Shown one piece after another: positions 11,097 through 18,909 of a stretch of DNA of 64,000 nucleotides. Position numbers and translations under genes: made by a program. Origin of the DNA: Castellaniella sp. (lineage in GTDB: Bacteria > Pseudomonadota > Gammaproteobacteria > Burkholderiales > Burkholderiaceae_B); contig NZ_JAUCCU010000002.1 of assembly GCF_034675845.1 (NCBI RefSeq), positions 124,001 to 188,000 of the forward strand, written 5' to 3'. The notes beneath the pieces were generated by a model that searched no databases, was not told the DNA's origin, and saw only the letters and a list, made by a program, of their open reading frames with translations. Within the stretch, counting starts at the first letter, position 1, and each line of letters opens with the position of its first letter.

Positions 11097-11111
11097 ATCT
11101 AATTATAAGAT
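11097..11111. promoter_or_regulatory. Candidate LysR operator, site 2
   Basis: ATCTAATTATAAGAT, again ATCT-N7-AGAT, lies in the A/T-rich stretch 37 bases before the pirin start, where a promoter would be expected. Two like sites four helical turns apart fit the usual recognition and activation sites of a LysR regulator. Confidence 0.5.
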
Positions 11112-11147
11112 TCATAATAGAGCCTTACACAGACACAGGAATTCCAG

Positions 11148-12035
11148 ATGAGCGTTCGTTCCATCACCCGGATTTTGCCCGCCCAGGCCACCCAGGATGG
11201 CGCAGGTGTGCGGTTGTTGCGCGCCCTGGGTTATCAGCACCAAGTTCGCATGGACCCGTTTCTGATGCTGGACGCCTTTTCTTCGGACGATCCGGATGAT
11301 TACATCGCAGGTTTCCCACCCCATCCGCATCGTGGTTTCGAGACCATTACCTACATTGTGGACGGCCACATGCGTCACCGCGATCATTTGGGCAACGAAG
11401 GTGACCTGAAGGCCGGCGGGGTGCAGTGGATGACGGCTGGGCGTGGCATCATCCACGAGGAAATGCCCCAGCAGGAAAACGGCCTGCTGCGTGGCTTCCA
11501 GATTTGGCTGAATCTGCCTGCTGCCGAGAAAATGCAGCCGGCCCATTACCGCGACATTCCCGCTGCCGAGATCACCACCGCTCCGTTGGCCGAAGGCGGC
11601 TTCATTAAGCTGATCGCCGGCACCATCCCCTGGGCCACCTGCCCCCTGGAAGGTCCGGGCCAGGGGGCGCTTGCCTCGATCACCCAGCCCTTGATCGCGG
11701 ATATCTGCGTCATGGCCGGACAGACCGTAGACATCCCGGTGCCCGCCACGCACCAGGCCCTGCTGTATGTTTTCGAAGGTCAACTGGATGGCGGACAGCA
11801 GGCTGTGCCTGCCGGACATTCGGTCTGGTATGGCCCGCAGGGCGATGTGATCCGGATCGCCCCGTCTCTGGATGCTGCCGATGGCGTGCGGGCGCTATTG
11901 CTGGCGGGACGTCCGCTGAACGAGCCCATCGCTCAGTATGGCCCGTTCGTCATGAACACCCAGCAGGAAATCGAACAGGCCCTGCAGGATTACCGTCATG
12001 GCGTGTTGGCCCAGCCTGCCGCCAGCAGTATTTAA
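11148..12035 (+). CDS. Pirin family protein
   Basis: 295 residues with the bicupin pirin fold. The metal-binding cluster is seen in PHPHRGFETITYIVDGHMRHRDHLGNEGDLKAGGVQWMTAGRGIIHEE, with histidines and a glutamate in the usual places of the N-terminal cupin. The C-terminal cupin (about 165-260) lacks a comparable set, as is usual. Pirins bind iron and some oxidise quercetin-like flavonoids or act as redox-linked cofactors; the role here cannot be stated. AGGAATTCC precedes the ATG. It lies between the divergent LysR gene and an FMN reductase gene, a pairing common in proteobacteria. Confidence 0.9.
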   Translation: MSVRSITRILPAQATQDGAGVRLLRALGYQHQVRMDPFLMLDAFSSDDPDDYIAGFPPHPHRGFETITYIVDGHMRHRDHLGNEGDLKAGGVQWMTAGRGIIHEEMPQQENGLLRGFQIWLNLPAAEKMQPAHYRDIPAAEITTAPLAEGGFIKLIAGTIPWATCPLEGPGQGALASITQPLIADICVMAGQTVDIPVPATHQALLYVFEGQLDGGQQAVPAGHSVWYGPQGDVIRIAPSLDAADGVRALLLAGRPLNEPIAQYGPFVMNTQQEIEQALQDYRHGVLAQPAASSI

Positions 12036-12047
12036 CAGCCAGTATTG

Positions 12048-12084
12048 TGTCGGCCAGCCGACATGGACTAGGGGGTGTTCCCCC
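12048..12084 (+). other. Two short hairpins after the pirin gene
   Basis: TGTCGGC-CA-GCCGACA (12048-12063) and GGGGG-TGTT-CCCCC (12071-12084) follow the pirin stop. There is no T-run, so this is not a classical terminator; it may separate pirin from the following reductase gene. Confidence 0.4.
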
Positions 12085-12162
12085 TCAGCCCGCCAAAGGG
12101 CGTACGTCCGGCTTGTCGTGATTTGATCATTTTGCCCCCTGGGCTTATTTTTGGAGTTATCT

Positions 12163-12732
12163 ATGTCTATTCGTGTTCTCGCCATTGGTGGCAGCCTGCG
12201 CCAGGGTTCTTATAATAATTTGTTGTTGAAGCAGGCCCAGCAACAAGCCCCCCAAGGCATGAGTATCGAGATCGCGGATCTATCCGATGTTCCCCTGTAT
12301 AACGGCGATATCCAGGCCCAGGGCTTTCCGGCCTCGGTTCAGCGTATTGCCGATCAGGCCAGCCAGGCGGATGCTTTTTTGATTGCCACCCCCGAATATA
12401 ACTATTCCATTCCCGGCGTCTTGAAAAACGCCATCGACTGGCTGTCGCGGGTGCCCAGCGCACCATTTCAGGGCAAGCCTGTGGCCATTGCCAGCGCGTC
12501 GATGGGTGGGCTGGGCGGCGCACGAGCCCAGTATCATCTGCGCCAGGTGCTGATCTATCTGGATGTGCATCCGGTGAATAAGCCCGAGCTTTTCATTTCG
12601 GCTGCCCACGAGAAGTTCGATGCGAATGGCCAGTTGATCGATCTGCTGTCGCGCGAAGGCCTGGATAAGCTGCTGGCCGCCCTGGCTGTGCAGACCCATC
12701 GCCTGCAAGGCCGCGTGGCCGCCGCTGCTTAG
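12163..12732 (+). CDS. NADPH-dependent FMN reductase (flavodoxin-like, ChrR type)
   Basis: 189 residues. The FMN phosphate loop is GGSLRQGSYN and the family motif is PEYNYSIPGVLKNAIDWLSR, typical of NADPH-dependent FMN or quinone/chromate reductases. GASMGGLGG-like ASASMGGLGGARAQ lies at the dimer and FMN side. GGAG lies 7 bases before the ATG at 12163; an earlier in-frame start at 12151 would overlap this site. It is a soluble flavoprotein probably reducing quinones or other oxidants by two electrons. Neighbours are the pirin gene upstream and a convergent hydrolase gene 3 bases away. Confidence 0.88.
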   Translation: MSIRVLAIGGSLRQGSYNNLLLKQAQQQAPQGMSIEIADLSDVPLYNGDIQAQGFPASVQRIADQASQADAFLIATPEYNYSIPGVLKNAIDWLSRVPSAPFQGKPVAIASASMGGLGGARAQYHLRQVLIYLDVHPVNKPELFISAAHEKFDANGQLIDLLSREGLDKLLAALAVQTHRLQGRVAAAA

Positions 12733-12735
12733 TGA

Positions 12736-13410
12736 TCAGGGGTTGGCATGCCGGGCGAAAAACGCCAGGGTACGATCCCAGGCAAGCTGGGCGGCTTCGG
12801 GTTGGTAGGATGCCGTGCCTGTGCGCCCAAACGAGTGCCCGGCGCCTTCGTATACCTGGATATCCACATGGGGCTGGGCCGCCCGGATCTGTTCCACATC
12901 GGATAAAGGGATCGAATGATCCTGCGCCCCAAAATGCATCTGTACTGGCATATGGGGCGTATCGTGGCAATGGCGGGCAATGCCGCCTCCGTGCCAGCAG
13001 GATGCGGCAGCAAAAGTATGGTTCAAGCCCGCCGTGCGCCAGGCCAGGTATCCGCCCCAGCAGTAGCCGGTCAGCAGCTTGACCGGCTGACTGGATAGGG
13101 CAGCAGCTGCCGCCTCGATATCCAGCAGGGCGGTCTCATCGGCGATGGCTTTTTTGTAAGCCAGCCCGCGTTGCACGCTTTCCTGGCTGTAGTCCAGCTG
13201 CAGGCCTTGCGCCGGGGCGGTCTCGCGATCGAATAACGAGGGGCAGATGGCCCGATAGCCTTGTTCGGCATAGCCGTCTACGACGCTGCGGATATAGGGG
13301 TTGATGCCGAATATTTCCGGCAGTACCACCACGCCGACCGCCGCGTCTTCCGGCCCGTTGATGTAGGCAGCTAATGTGTGGCCGTCACTGGCCGTCAGAT
13401 TGATGTCCAT
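12736..13410 (-). CDS. Dienelactone hydrolase family protein
   Basis: 224 residues of alpha/beta hydrolase fold. The triad is visible as C117 in GYCWGG, D164 in GAQDHSIP and H192 in GAGHSF, the cysteine-type arrangement of carboxymethylenebutenolidase. That enzyme opens dienelactone to maleylacetate in chlorocatechol breakdown, but most family members have other, untested ester substrates, and no chlorocatechol genes are near. The frame extends to an ATG at 13425, but GGAG lies 9 bases before the ATG at 13410, which is chosen. Confidence 0.85.
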   Translation of the reverse strand: MDINLTASDGHTLAAYINGPEDAAVGVVVLPEIFGINPYIRSVVDGYAEQGYRAICPSLFDRETAPAQGLQLDYSQESVQRGLAYKKAIADETALLDIEAAAAALSSQPVKLLTGYCWGGYLAWRTAGLNHTFAAASCWHGGGIARHCHDTPHMPVQMHFGAQDHSIPLSDVEQIRAAQPHVDIQVYEGAGHSFGRTGTASYQPEAAQLAWDRTLAFFARHANP

Positions 13411-13455
13411 ATGCTTGATCTCCATAAAACCGTTTCATTTTCAGTCCAATACCAG

Positions 13456-13461
13456 TACAAT
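13456..13461 (+). promoter_or_regulatory. Candidate -10 box of ssrA
   Basis: TACAAT lies 10 bases before the first base of the mature tmRNA. The hexamer 17 bases upstream (TTTCAT) is a poor -35 match, so this is tentative. Confidence 0.35.
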
Positions 13462-13471
13462 ACAAGGTCTT

Positions 13472-13836
13472 GGGGCCGACATGGCTTCGACGTGGGTCAC
13501 GAAACAAGATAGTGCATACCGAGCCCCAGTACGCTCGTAAATCCACTGGAAATCTATAAACGCCAACGACGAGCGTTTCGCTCTAGCCGCTTAAGCGGTG
13601 AGCCGCTGCACCGACCTGTCCCTGGGTTGGGTGGGGTAAAAGCCACAGCAGCGTCATTTTCAGGGAATCGGATTCAACCAGGTCACTGGGTCGGATCTTA
13701 AATCAGTGTGAATCGCTACGGAAGGGCCTGTTGTCCGGCATGATCCAAGGCTAAAACTTAAAATAGGCCAACTAAGTATGTAGATCTACTTGCAGAGGGC
13801 TTGCGGACGGGGGTTCAATTCCCCCCGGCTCCACCA
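13472..13836 (+). ncRNA. ssrA: tmRNA (transfer-messenger RNA)
   Basis: 365 bases. The 5' GGGGCCGAC...GGCTTCGACG and the 3' T-arm GGGTTCAATTCCC with acceptor end CTCCACCA pair as the alanyl-tRNA-like domain. The tag reading frame at 13562-13594 encodes ANDERFALAA then a stop, a proteolysis tag of betaproteobacterial type. tmRNA rescues stalled ribosomes and marks the unfinished protein for destruction together with SmpB (not in this window). The gene is intact, but its own terminator has been separated from it by the insertion that begins 29 bases after the CCA end. Confidence 0.97.
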
Positions 13837-13859
13837 GGATACCTAAGCAAAAACCTTCA

Positions 13860-13864
13860 AAACC
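13860..13864 (+). repeat. Target-site duplication, left copy (AAACC)
   Basis: AAACC directly precedes the TGTGG left terminus of the inserted element, and an identical AAACC follows its CCACA right terminus at 19627. Removing the element and one copy rebuilds a continuous ssrA terminator, which supports this as a true duplication. Confidence 0.8.
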
Positions 13865-13937
13865 TGTGGAGTTAAGCATAAGTTGGCACTATTGCCAGCT
13901 TATGCTTTATTTCACGAAGTGCCACATTATGCTTTAT
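13865..13937 (+). repeat. Left end: terminal inverted repeat and three 20-bp units
   Basis: The outermost unit (13871-13889, on the minus strand GTGCCAACTTATGCTTAAC) points inward like its counterpart at the right end. Two further units, ATTGCCAGCTTATGCTTTAT (13891-13910) and AGTGCCACATTATGCTTTAT (13918-13937), lie in the opposite orientation with spacer TTCACGA. These are probably transposase-binding sites. Confidence 0.75.
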
Positions 13938-13979
13938 CGCAAAAGTGTGGTAGGAAATCAGAGTTGGGTTTCATGCAAA

Positions 13980-14012
13980 AGGGGTGCTTCCCGAAAGAAG
14001 CACCCTTTTTTT
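13980..14012 (+). terminator. Terminator inside the left end of the element
   Basis: GGGGTGCTTC, loop CCGAAA, GAAGCACCC and a run of T. It reads in the ssrA direction and would stop transcripts running out of ssrA, replacing the native terminator that the insertion moved 5.8 kb away. It would also shield the cargo promoter from read-through. Confidence 0.85.
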
Positions 14013-14174
14013 GCGTGTGCGTTGGTGCCGGCGGCTGTCAGCCAAATACTTCTGGCCACCTACGCGTGCCGTAGGAACGCCAGGAGAGATGCGGCTTTCA
14101 GGGATTAAACTACGGAATCCGTCCGACTTCGTACGACGTCTACGTTTCTAAATGTGTCTTTTGACGACTGTCTC

Positions 14175-14197
14175 TTGTATAGTGTTCCTCTATACAA
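14175..14197. promoter_or_regulatory. Perfect palindromic operator upstream of the element's operon
   Basis: TTGTATAG-TGTTCCT-CTATACAA has perfect 8-base arms and a 7-base spacer, and lies 22 bases before the first cargo gene. A TATAGT sequence within it could serve as a -10 box, so a bound repressor would block transcription. The small ribbon-helix-helix-like protein encoded next is the obvious candidate ligand (inference). Confidence 0.6.
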
Positions 14198-14218
14198 ATC
14201 TGACCATTGGGTGATGTG

Positions 14219-14425
14219 ATGTCGGCCAGGAAAAACGTAGCGATGAGCTTCCGCGTGTCACTACGCTTCAAGGAACTACTGAACGCTGCAGCAGCAAGGG
14301 AACGCAGAAGCCTCACAAACATGCTTGAGACGCTGTTGTTTGACTATTGTAAGCAGCATGGACTGAAAGAACTCAAGGAGCCTTCGGAGGCTCTGAGCAT
14401 GCAGAGAGAAGAGGCTGTGGAATGA
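14219..14425 (+). CDS. Small ribbon-helix-helix-like DNA-binding protein (Arc/MetJ-like)
   Basis: 68 residues, MSARKNVAMSFRVSLRFKEL onward. A short beta-strand-like segment (KNVAMSFRVS) leads into two helices (LRFKELLNAAAARERRS, LTNMLETLLFDYCKQHG), the layout of Arc-type repressors and antitoxins. GGGTG lies a few bases before the ATG at 14219; a TTG at 14207 is possible but less likely. It directly follows a perfect palindrome and overlaps the helicase gene by 4 bases (ATGA), so the two are co-translated. The likely role is autoregulation of the operon, or antitoxin-like control of its partners. The family call is from secondary-structure pattern only. Confidence 0.65.
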   Translation: MSARKNVAMSFRVSLRFKELLNAAAARERRSLTNMLETLLFDYCKQHGLKELKEPSEALSMQREEAVE

Positions 14426-17400
14426 ACGAGACATCGAAGCACATCATCGACCTGCTCGACTATATCGAGCAGGTCGAGAAGCTTAAGAATAAGCCCGCGT
14501 TTTCTGTGCCTACAGACCACTTCGTTGCATACCAGCATGATTTGCAAGGGTTGCCGGAGTTGGAATTTAATCTGCAAGCGGATGACGACGATATATGGCT
14601 GAGTCTGCCGCGTTTGCAGGAAATTTCAGCCCCACCGTTGAGTGAACAACTCCAGCCGTGGGTCACGCTTCCGAAGAGTCCAGAAAAATCGCCTAGCCTG
14701 AAGACGGAATATGTGGAATTTGAGGGTAAGCAAGAGGTCGCTCGACATGAATTGAAGGACCACCCTGAGATAAGGGGCCTGTTCGACTGGTACGTAGAGA
14801 ACCAATGGGGGCCATGGGCCGTAGCGGAACAGCCTCGGCGTCGGTTAATTGCTCGCTACAACCAGTTGTTCTCCCTTCAACAAGTTATTTCGCTGGAGGG
14901 GGCTGAAACGCCCCTTGAACTCGTGTGGGGTATGGGTTTCGCAGCGTGGAAAAAACAGGGATTTGGAACGCCTCTTCGCCACCCGCTGCTTGTACAGGTG
15001 TGTGAGGTCACTCTTAACCCGAAAACGTTTGCGTTGGAAGTACGACCACGCGACGCGGAGCCTCGCCTTGAGGTCGATTGCTACTTGGAAATGGATGTCC
15101 CAGGCGTCTCGGCACTTGAGGCGTTCTGGAAAAGCACTCTTGCTACAGGTGCGAGTAGGCCCAATCCTTTTGAATCTTCAACGTATGAAGGAGTGCTAAA
15201 AGCGGCGGTTGGCCACCTGGACCCCTCAGGTGCCTATGAAGAATGTTTACCCGATATGGCTACACCAACACCCGATGAGCATTTAAAGGTGACCAGTTCG
15301 TGGGTGCTTTTCGGACGTAAGCGTTCAGGAGACATATTCATCGAGGACGTGCGGCGTTTAAAAAAGAATGTTGAGGCCGCTTCTTCCTTGCCGAGTGTTG
15401 TTCAGCACTTTGTTCAGCATGGAGATGACGCAATCAGAGTGCGGCCATCTCAGCCGTTTCGCGGCTTATCCTCGAGTGATAGTCCGGCAGATGCGTTTGA
15501 ACTGTACTTTCCTATGCCGTACAACGACGAGCAAGTCTCAATCGTTCAAAAGCTGGCGAATAACGACGGGGTTGTTGTTCAAGGCCCTCCTGGAACCGGG
15601 AAAACCCATACAATCGCCAACGTAGTCTCGCACTACTTGGCGCAAGGTAAGCGCGTGCTTGTTACAGCAAAGAGCGAGACAGCTCTGGCCGTCCTGCGAG
15701 AAAAGCTGCCAGAGCGGATAAGGCCGCTGAGTGTCGCTTTGTTATCCGACGAGCGGGACGGTATGAAGCAGTTCGAGCATTCTATTCAAACGATAGCTTC
15801 GAGCGTGGCTACTCTGAATCCCTCGCGTGCTGAAAGTGCAATTGCTGCCGCCGAGCAAAAGCTCAACCAGCTCCACGCTAAGATTTCTCGCGTTGACCAA
15901 TTGGTAGCTGCATATGCGGAAAAGCATATGCGGACGTATTCTTTCCAAGACCGCGATGTGACGCCCGAGGAAATGGCAAAACTGGTTGTAGAGCAAGCTC
16001 AGGAGTATGAGTGGTTCAACGATGAACCTCCTGCGTCTACGGATGGCTCATTGCCTTTTGGAGATAGTGATATAAGTGCCATGCGCCAGGCTCGCATGAA
16101 GGTCGGTAATGATTTGGTGTATATAGATTCGACCTTGCCAGCGCCCTCCGTATTTCCCGGATGGGAAGTCTTACTCGGGCTTCATCGCGACCTCGTGAAG
16201 GCCCAAGCTATTGATGCCAGTGTTCTTATTGGAGGCGTACTGCCTCTGGTAGATGCCCGCGTCGATACCTTCGAAAAGGCACAAGCGCTTGTATCCTTCC
16301 TTGATGAGAGGCATGCGCTTAAGCGCAAGCTGGCCAATCCTCCAGAGTGGGTCAATACGTTGCGTGAGCGACTGGCCAACGTGCAATCCGAAGACCCGAT
16401 ATGGATGGCCCTGCAGCAGGTTTGTGTCGATTTAAAAGTGCTTGAAGAGCTTCGTCGCGAGTTGCTGCCAAAAGCGATAGAGTTGTCGGCAGGAGTTGAG
16501 TTGAATGAAGATTTCAACGATGCCTTGGCACGTCTTGTTGCGGGCAAAAGTGCATTTGCGATGCCTTTTGGTAAGGGAGAGGCACGTAAACTCGTGCAGG
16601 CTGTAAGAATACTAGGAGCCGCTCCAGCGTCGGCTGATGATTGGGCTCTGATTAAACAGTTAATTACCTGGCGTCAAGATGTTCGTAAACTACTGGCACG
16701 CTGGAATGCTCTCTCAACGGAGTTTGGCCTTGAGGTGGCAGGTGCGGATGTTGACGCTGCTTTTCGGGAAGTAGTACGCGCTCAAGTCTTTATTGAGGAC
16801 ATGTATCGACTCCAATCAGAGTTCAATGCAAGTCTTTATGAGCATATTGCTGAGGTGTTTGGACGAAAAGTTTCTGAAGAAGCCGAAGAGAAAGGGGAAA
16901 GCTATCTCTTAGAAGTGGCGACTAGCCTTAACGCTCATGTTGACAAGGGGCGTTTGGGTTACGCCAGACTGCGTGTCCACGAGCTCTCAAAGCATCTCCA
17001 AGGGTGCAGAGGTGTCTTGGTAGACCAACTACAGAATTTCATTGCTAACCAAGTTGGGAACGCATCGGCGGACGAATCTAGCTTAGATAAGACTTGGAGC
17101 AGCTTGTATACGGAGCTCGAGCGGTTATCCGCTCAGCGTTCATCGCTTGATGAAGTCGCACGTGTTGCCTCTGTTTTGGAGGAGGCGGGAGCGTCAAAGT
17201 GGGCAACCCGCATTCGAACCGAGCCAGCCACACAGGACATGGATGCTACCGTGCCATCAAAGTGGCGCGAAGCCTGGAATTGGCGACAAGCCGACATATT
17301 CTTGAAGCGCATAGATGGGCACCAGACTCTCCGCGAATTATTCGAAGAAAGGAAACTCCTAACAAACACGCTTGCTCGTACGTATCAAGACCTTGTTGCC

Positions 17401-18909
17401 GACAAGACTTGGCTGGGCGTGTTTAACAACTCTCCGGACAGTGTGCGTCAGGCCCTCCAGGCCTATTTGAATGCCATACAAGCGATGGGGGCGGGAACAG
17501 GCGTGCGAGCAGTGCGTCATCGCAAGTCGGCACGAGCGGCAATGACACGAGCCTACTTGGCTGTGCCGTGCTGGGTACTTCCTCAATGGCGGGTTTCGGA
17601 GACTATTCCATCGGAGGTTGGCCTATTTGATTTGGTCATCATTGATGAGGCCTCACAATCAGATATCTGGGCGCTGCCCACACTGTTGCGTGGCAAAAAG
17701 CTGCTCGTAGTTGGAGACCATAAGCAGGTATCGCCTTCGGCCGTGGGGACTGCGGAAGAGAAAATTAAGGAGCTGGTCAATCGTTACTTAGCCAATCAGC
17801 CTCATGGCGCCCAGATGACCCCCGATAAGTCTATCTATGACTTGGCGCGAGTCGTTTTTGCTGGTAACTCGGTGATGCTGCGGGAGCATTTTAGATGTGT
17901 GCCTGCAATTATCGAGTACTCGAATCGAGAGTTCTACAAAGGGGAAATCAAGCCCCTACGCGTCCCGAAGGCAAATGAGCGCTTAGACCCTCCTCTCGTC
18001 GATGTATTTGTGAAAGGTGGATTCCGTCAGGGGGATGTTAATCGTCCTGAAGCTGAGGCTATCGTGGCAGAGATTGAAGCTATTCTCGCAGACGAGCAGT
18101 TTAATGGGCGAAGCATTGGGGTCGTGACTCTTCTAGGTTCTAAGCAAGCTGCTCATATTCAGACGCTTATCAGTAGTCGGATACTTCAAAGCGATGTGCT
18201 GGCGCGACAAATTGCTGTAGGTCCACCACCAATTTTTCAAGGAAGAGAGCGCGATATCATGATGGTGTCTATGGTTCTAGCTCCAGGGGACCGGGCAGCC
18301 GCAAACAAGCTTGATATGCAGCAGCGGTTCAATGTGGCCCTCTCTCGTGCTCGCGACCGCACATACTTGTTCCGTTCAGTGACTGAGACTGAATTTCGAG
18401 ATGACTCCTTGAATGCTCGACTCATTCGGCACTTTCGTAAACCTTTTGAGCAGGACAGCAATAAGGTTCAAGCTCTACGTGAGAAGTGCGAGTCTGACTT
18501 TGAACGTGAAATGTTCGATGAGCTTGTTAAGCGAGGATACCGTATTCAGCCACAAGTGCTATGTGGAGGATATCGCATCGATTTTGTGGTCGAGGGCAAC
18601 GAAGGCAGGCGACTTGCTGTTGAGTGTGACGGTGACCGATTCCATGGCCCTGGCCAGTGGGCTGATGACATGATTCGTCAACGCGTCCTGGAGCGTGCTG
18701 GCTGGACCTTCTGGCGTTGCTTCGCTTCAAGCTTTGTTCGGCGTCGCGAGGAGGTGTTTACGGATTTACTGCAGAACCTTGAGCGACTCGGCATTGAACC
18801 CTTGGGGGCTGAATCTGTGGACAGCACAGTATGGGTTCACACCAAAGAGGTAGACCCCTTTGGCGTAGAGGAGGAGCCGGACACCCTTGTGAAAGAGTCA
18901 GTGGCATGA
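14422..18909 (+). CDS. Large SF1 helicase with C-terminal PD-(D/E)XK nuclease domain; candidate defence effector
   Basis: 1,495 residues. The N-terminal 365 residues are unrecognised. A Dna2/Upf1-like superfamily 1 helicase core follows: Walker A GPPGTGKT (388-395), a long insertion rich in predicted helices (about 450-1040), Walker B IIDEASQ (D1075-E1076), motif III VVGDHKQVSPS, and motif VI NVALSRAR (1304-1311). The last 120 residues resemble the MTES_1575/Vsr-like endonuclease fold, with D1387 in YRIDFVV and E1401-C-D1403 in LAVECDGDRFHG. Helicase-nuclease proteins of this plan occur in bacterial antiviral systems (Hhe-like, DUF4011-type). All ATPase and nuclease key residues appear intact. 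It overlaps both neighbours by 4 bases. Its A/T-richer codon use contrasts with the host genes. Confidence 0.82.
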   Translation: MNETSKHIIDLLDYIEQVEKLKNKPAFSVPTDHFVAYQHDLQGLPELEFNLQADDDDIWLSLPRLQEISAPPLSEQLQPWVTLPKSPEKSPSLKTEYVEFEGKQEVARHELKDHPEIRGLFDWYVENQWGPWAVAEQPRRRLIARYNQLFSLQQVISLEGAETPLELVWGMGFAAWKKQGFGTPLRHPLLVQVCEVTLNPKTFALEVRPRDAEPRLEVDCYLEMDVPGVSALEAFWKSTLATGASRPNPFESSTYEGVLKAAVGHLDPSGAYEECLPDMATPTPDEHLKVTSSWVLFGRKRSGDIFIEDVRRLKKNVEAASSLPSVVQHFVQHGDDAIRVRPSQPFRGLSSSDSPADAFELYFPMPYNDEQVSIVQKLANNDGVVVQGPPGTGKTHTIANVVSHYLAQGKRVLVTAKSETALAVLREKLPERIRPLSVALLSDERDGMKQFEHSIQTIASSVATLNPSRAESAIAAAEQKLNQLHAKISRVDQLVAAYAEKHMRTYSFQDRDVTPEEMAKLVVEQAQEYEWFNDEPPASTDGSLPFGDSDISAMRQARMKVGNDLVYIDSTLPAPSVFPGWEVLLGLHRDLVKAQAIDASVLIGGVLPLVDARVDTFEKAQALVSFLDERHALKRKLANPPEWVNTLRERLANVQSEDPIWMALQQVCVDLKVLEELRRELLPKAIELSAGVELNEDFNDALARLVAGKSAFAMPFGKGEARKLVQAVRILGAAPASADDWALIKQLITWRQDVRKLLARWNALSTEFGLEVAGADVDAAFREVVRAQVFIEDMYRLQSEFNASLYEHIAEVFGRKVSEEAEEKGESYLLEVATSLNAHVDKGRLGYARLRVHELSKHLQGCRGVLVDQLQNFIANQVGNASADESSLDKTWSSLYTELERLSAQRSSLDEVARVASVLEEAGASKWATRIRTEPATQDMDATVPSKWREAWNWRQADIFLKRIDGHQTLRELFEERKLLTNTLARTYQDLVADKTWLGVFNNSPDSVRQALQAYLNAIQAMGAGTGVRAVRHRKSARAAMTRAYLAVPCWVLPQWRVSETIPSEVGLFDLVIIDEASQSDIWALPTLLRGKKLLVVGDHKQVSPSAVGTAEEKIKELVNRYLANQPHGAQMTPDKSIYDLARVVFAGNSVMLREHFRCVPAIIEYSNREFYKGEIKPLRVPKANERLDPPLVDVFVKGGFRQGDVNRPEAEAIVAEIEAILADEQFNGRSIGVVTLLGSKQAAHIQTLISSRILQSDVLARQIAVGPPPIFQGRERDIMMVSMVLAPGDRAAANKLDMQQRFNVALSRARDRTYLFRSVTETEFRDDSLNARLIRHFRKPFEQDSNKVQALREKCESDFEREMFDELVKRGYRIQPQVLCGGYRIDFVVEGNEGRRLAVECDGDRFHGPGQWADDMIRQRVLERAGWTFWRCFASSFVRRREEVFTDLLQNLERLGIEPLGAESVDSTVWVHTKEVDPFGVEEEPDTLVKESVA

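Noticed and set aside
13834..13864. Integration of an element by a tyrosine integrase at the ssrA 3' end, the common pattern for this gene
   Set aside because: No integrase is encoded and the tmRNA 3' end is not repeated at 19600-19660. The ends show inverted repeats and a 5-bp duplication instead.
13866..14108. An 80-residue plus-strand open frame after the tmRNA
   Set aside because: It runs through the transposon end repeats and the internal terminator and has no ribosome site; a chance frame.
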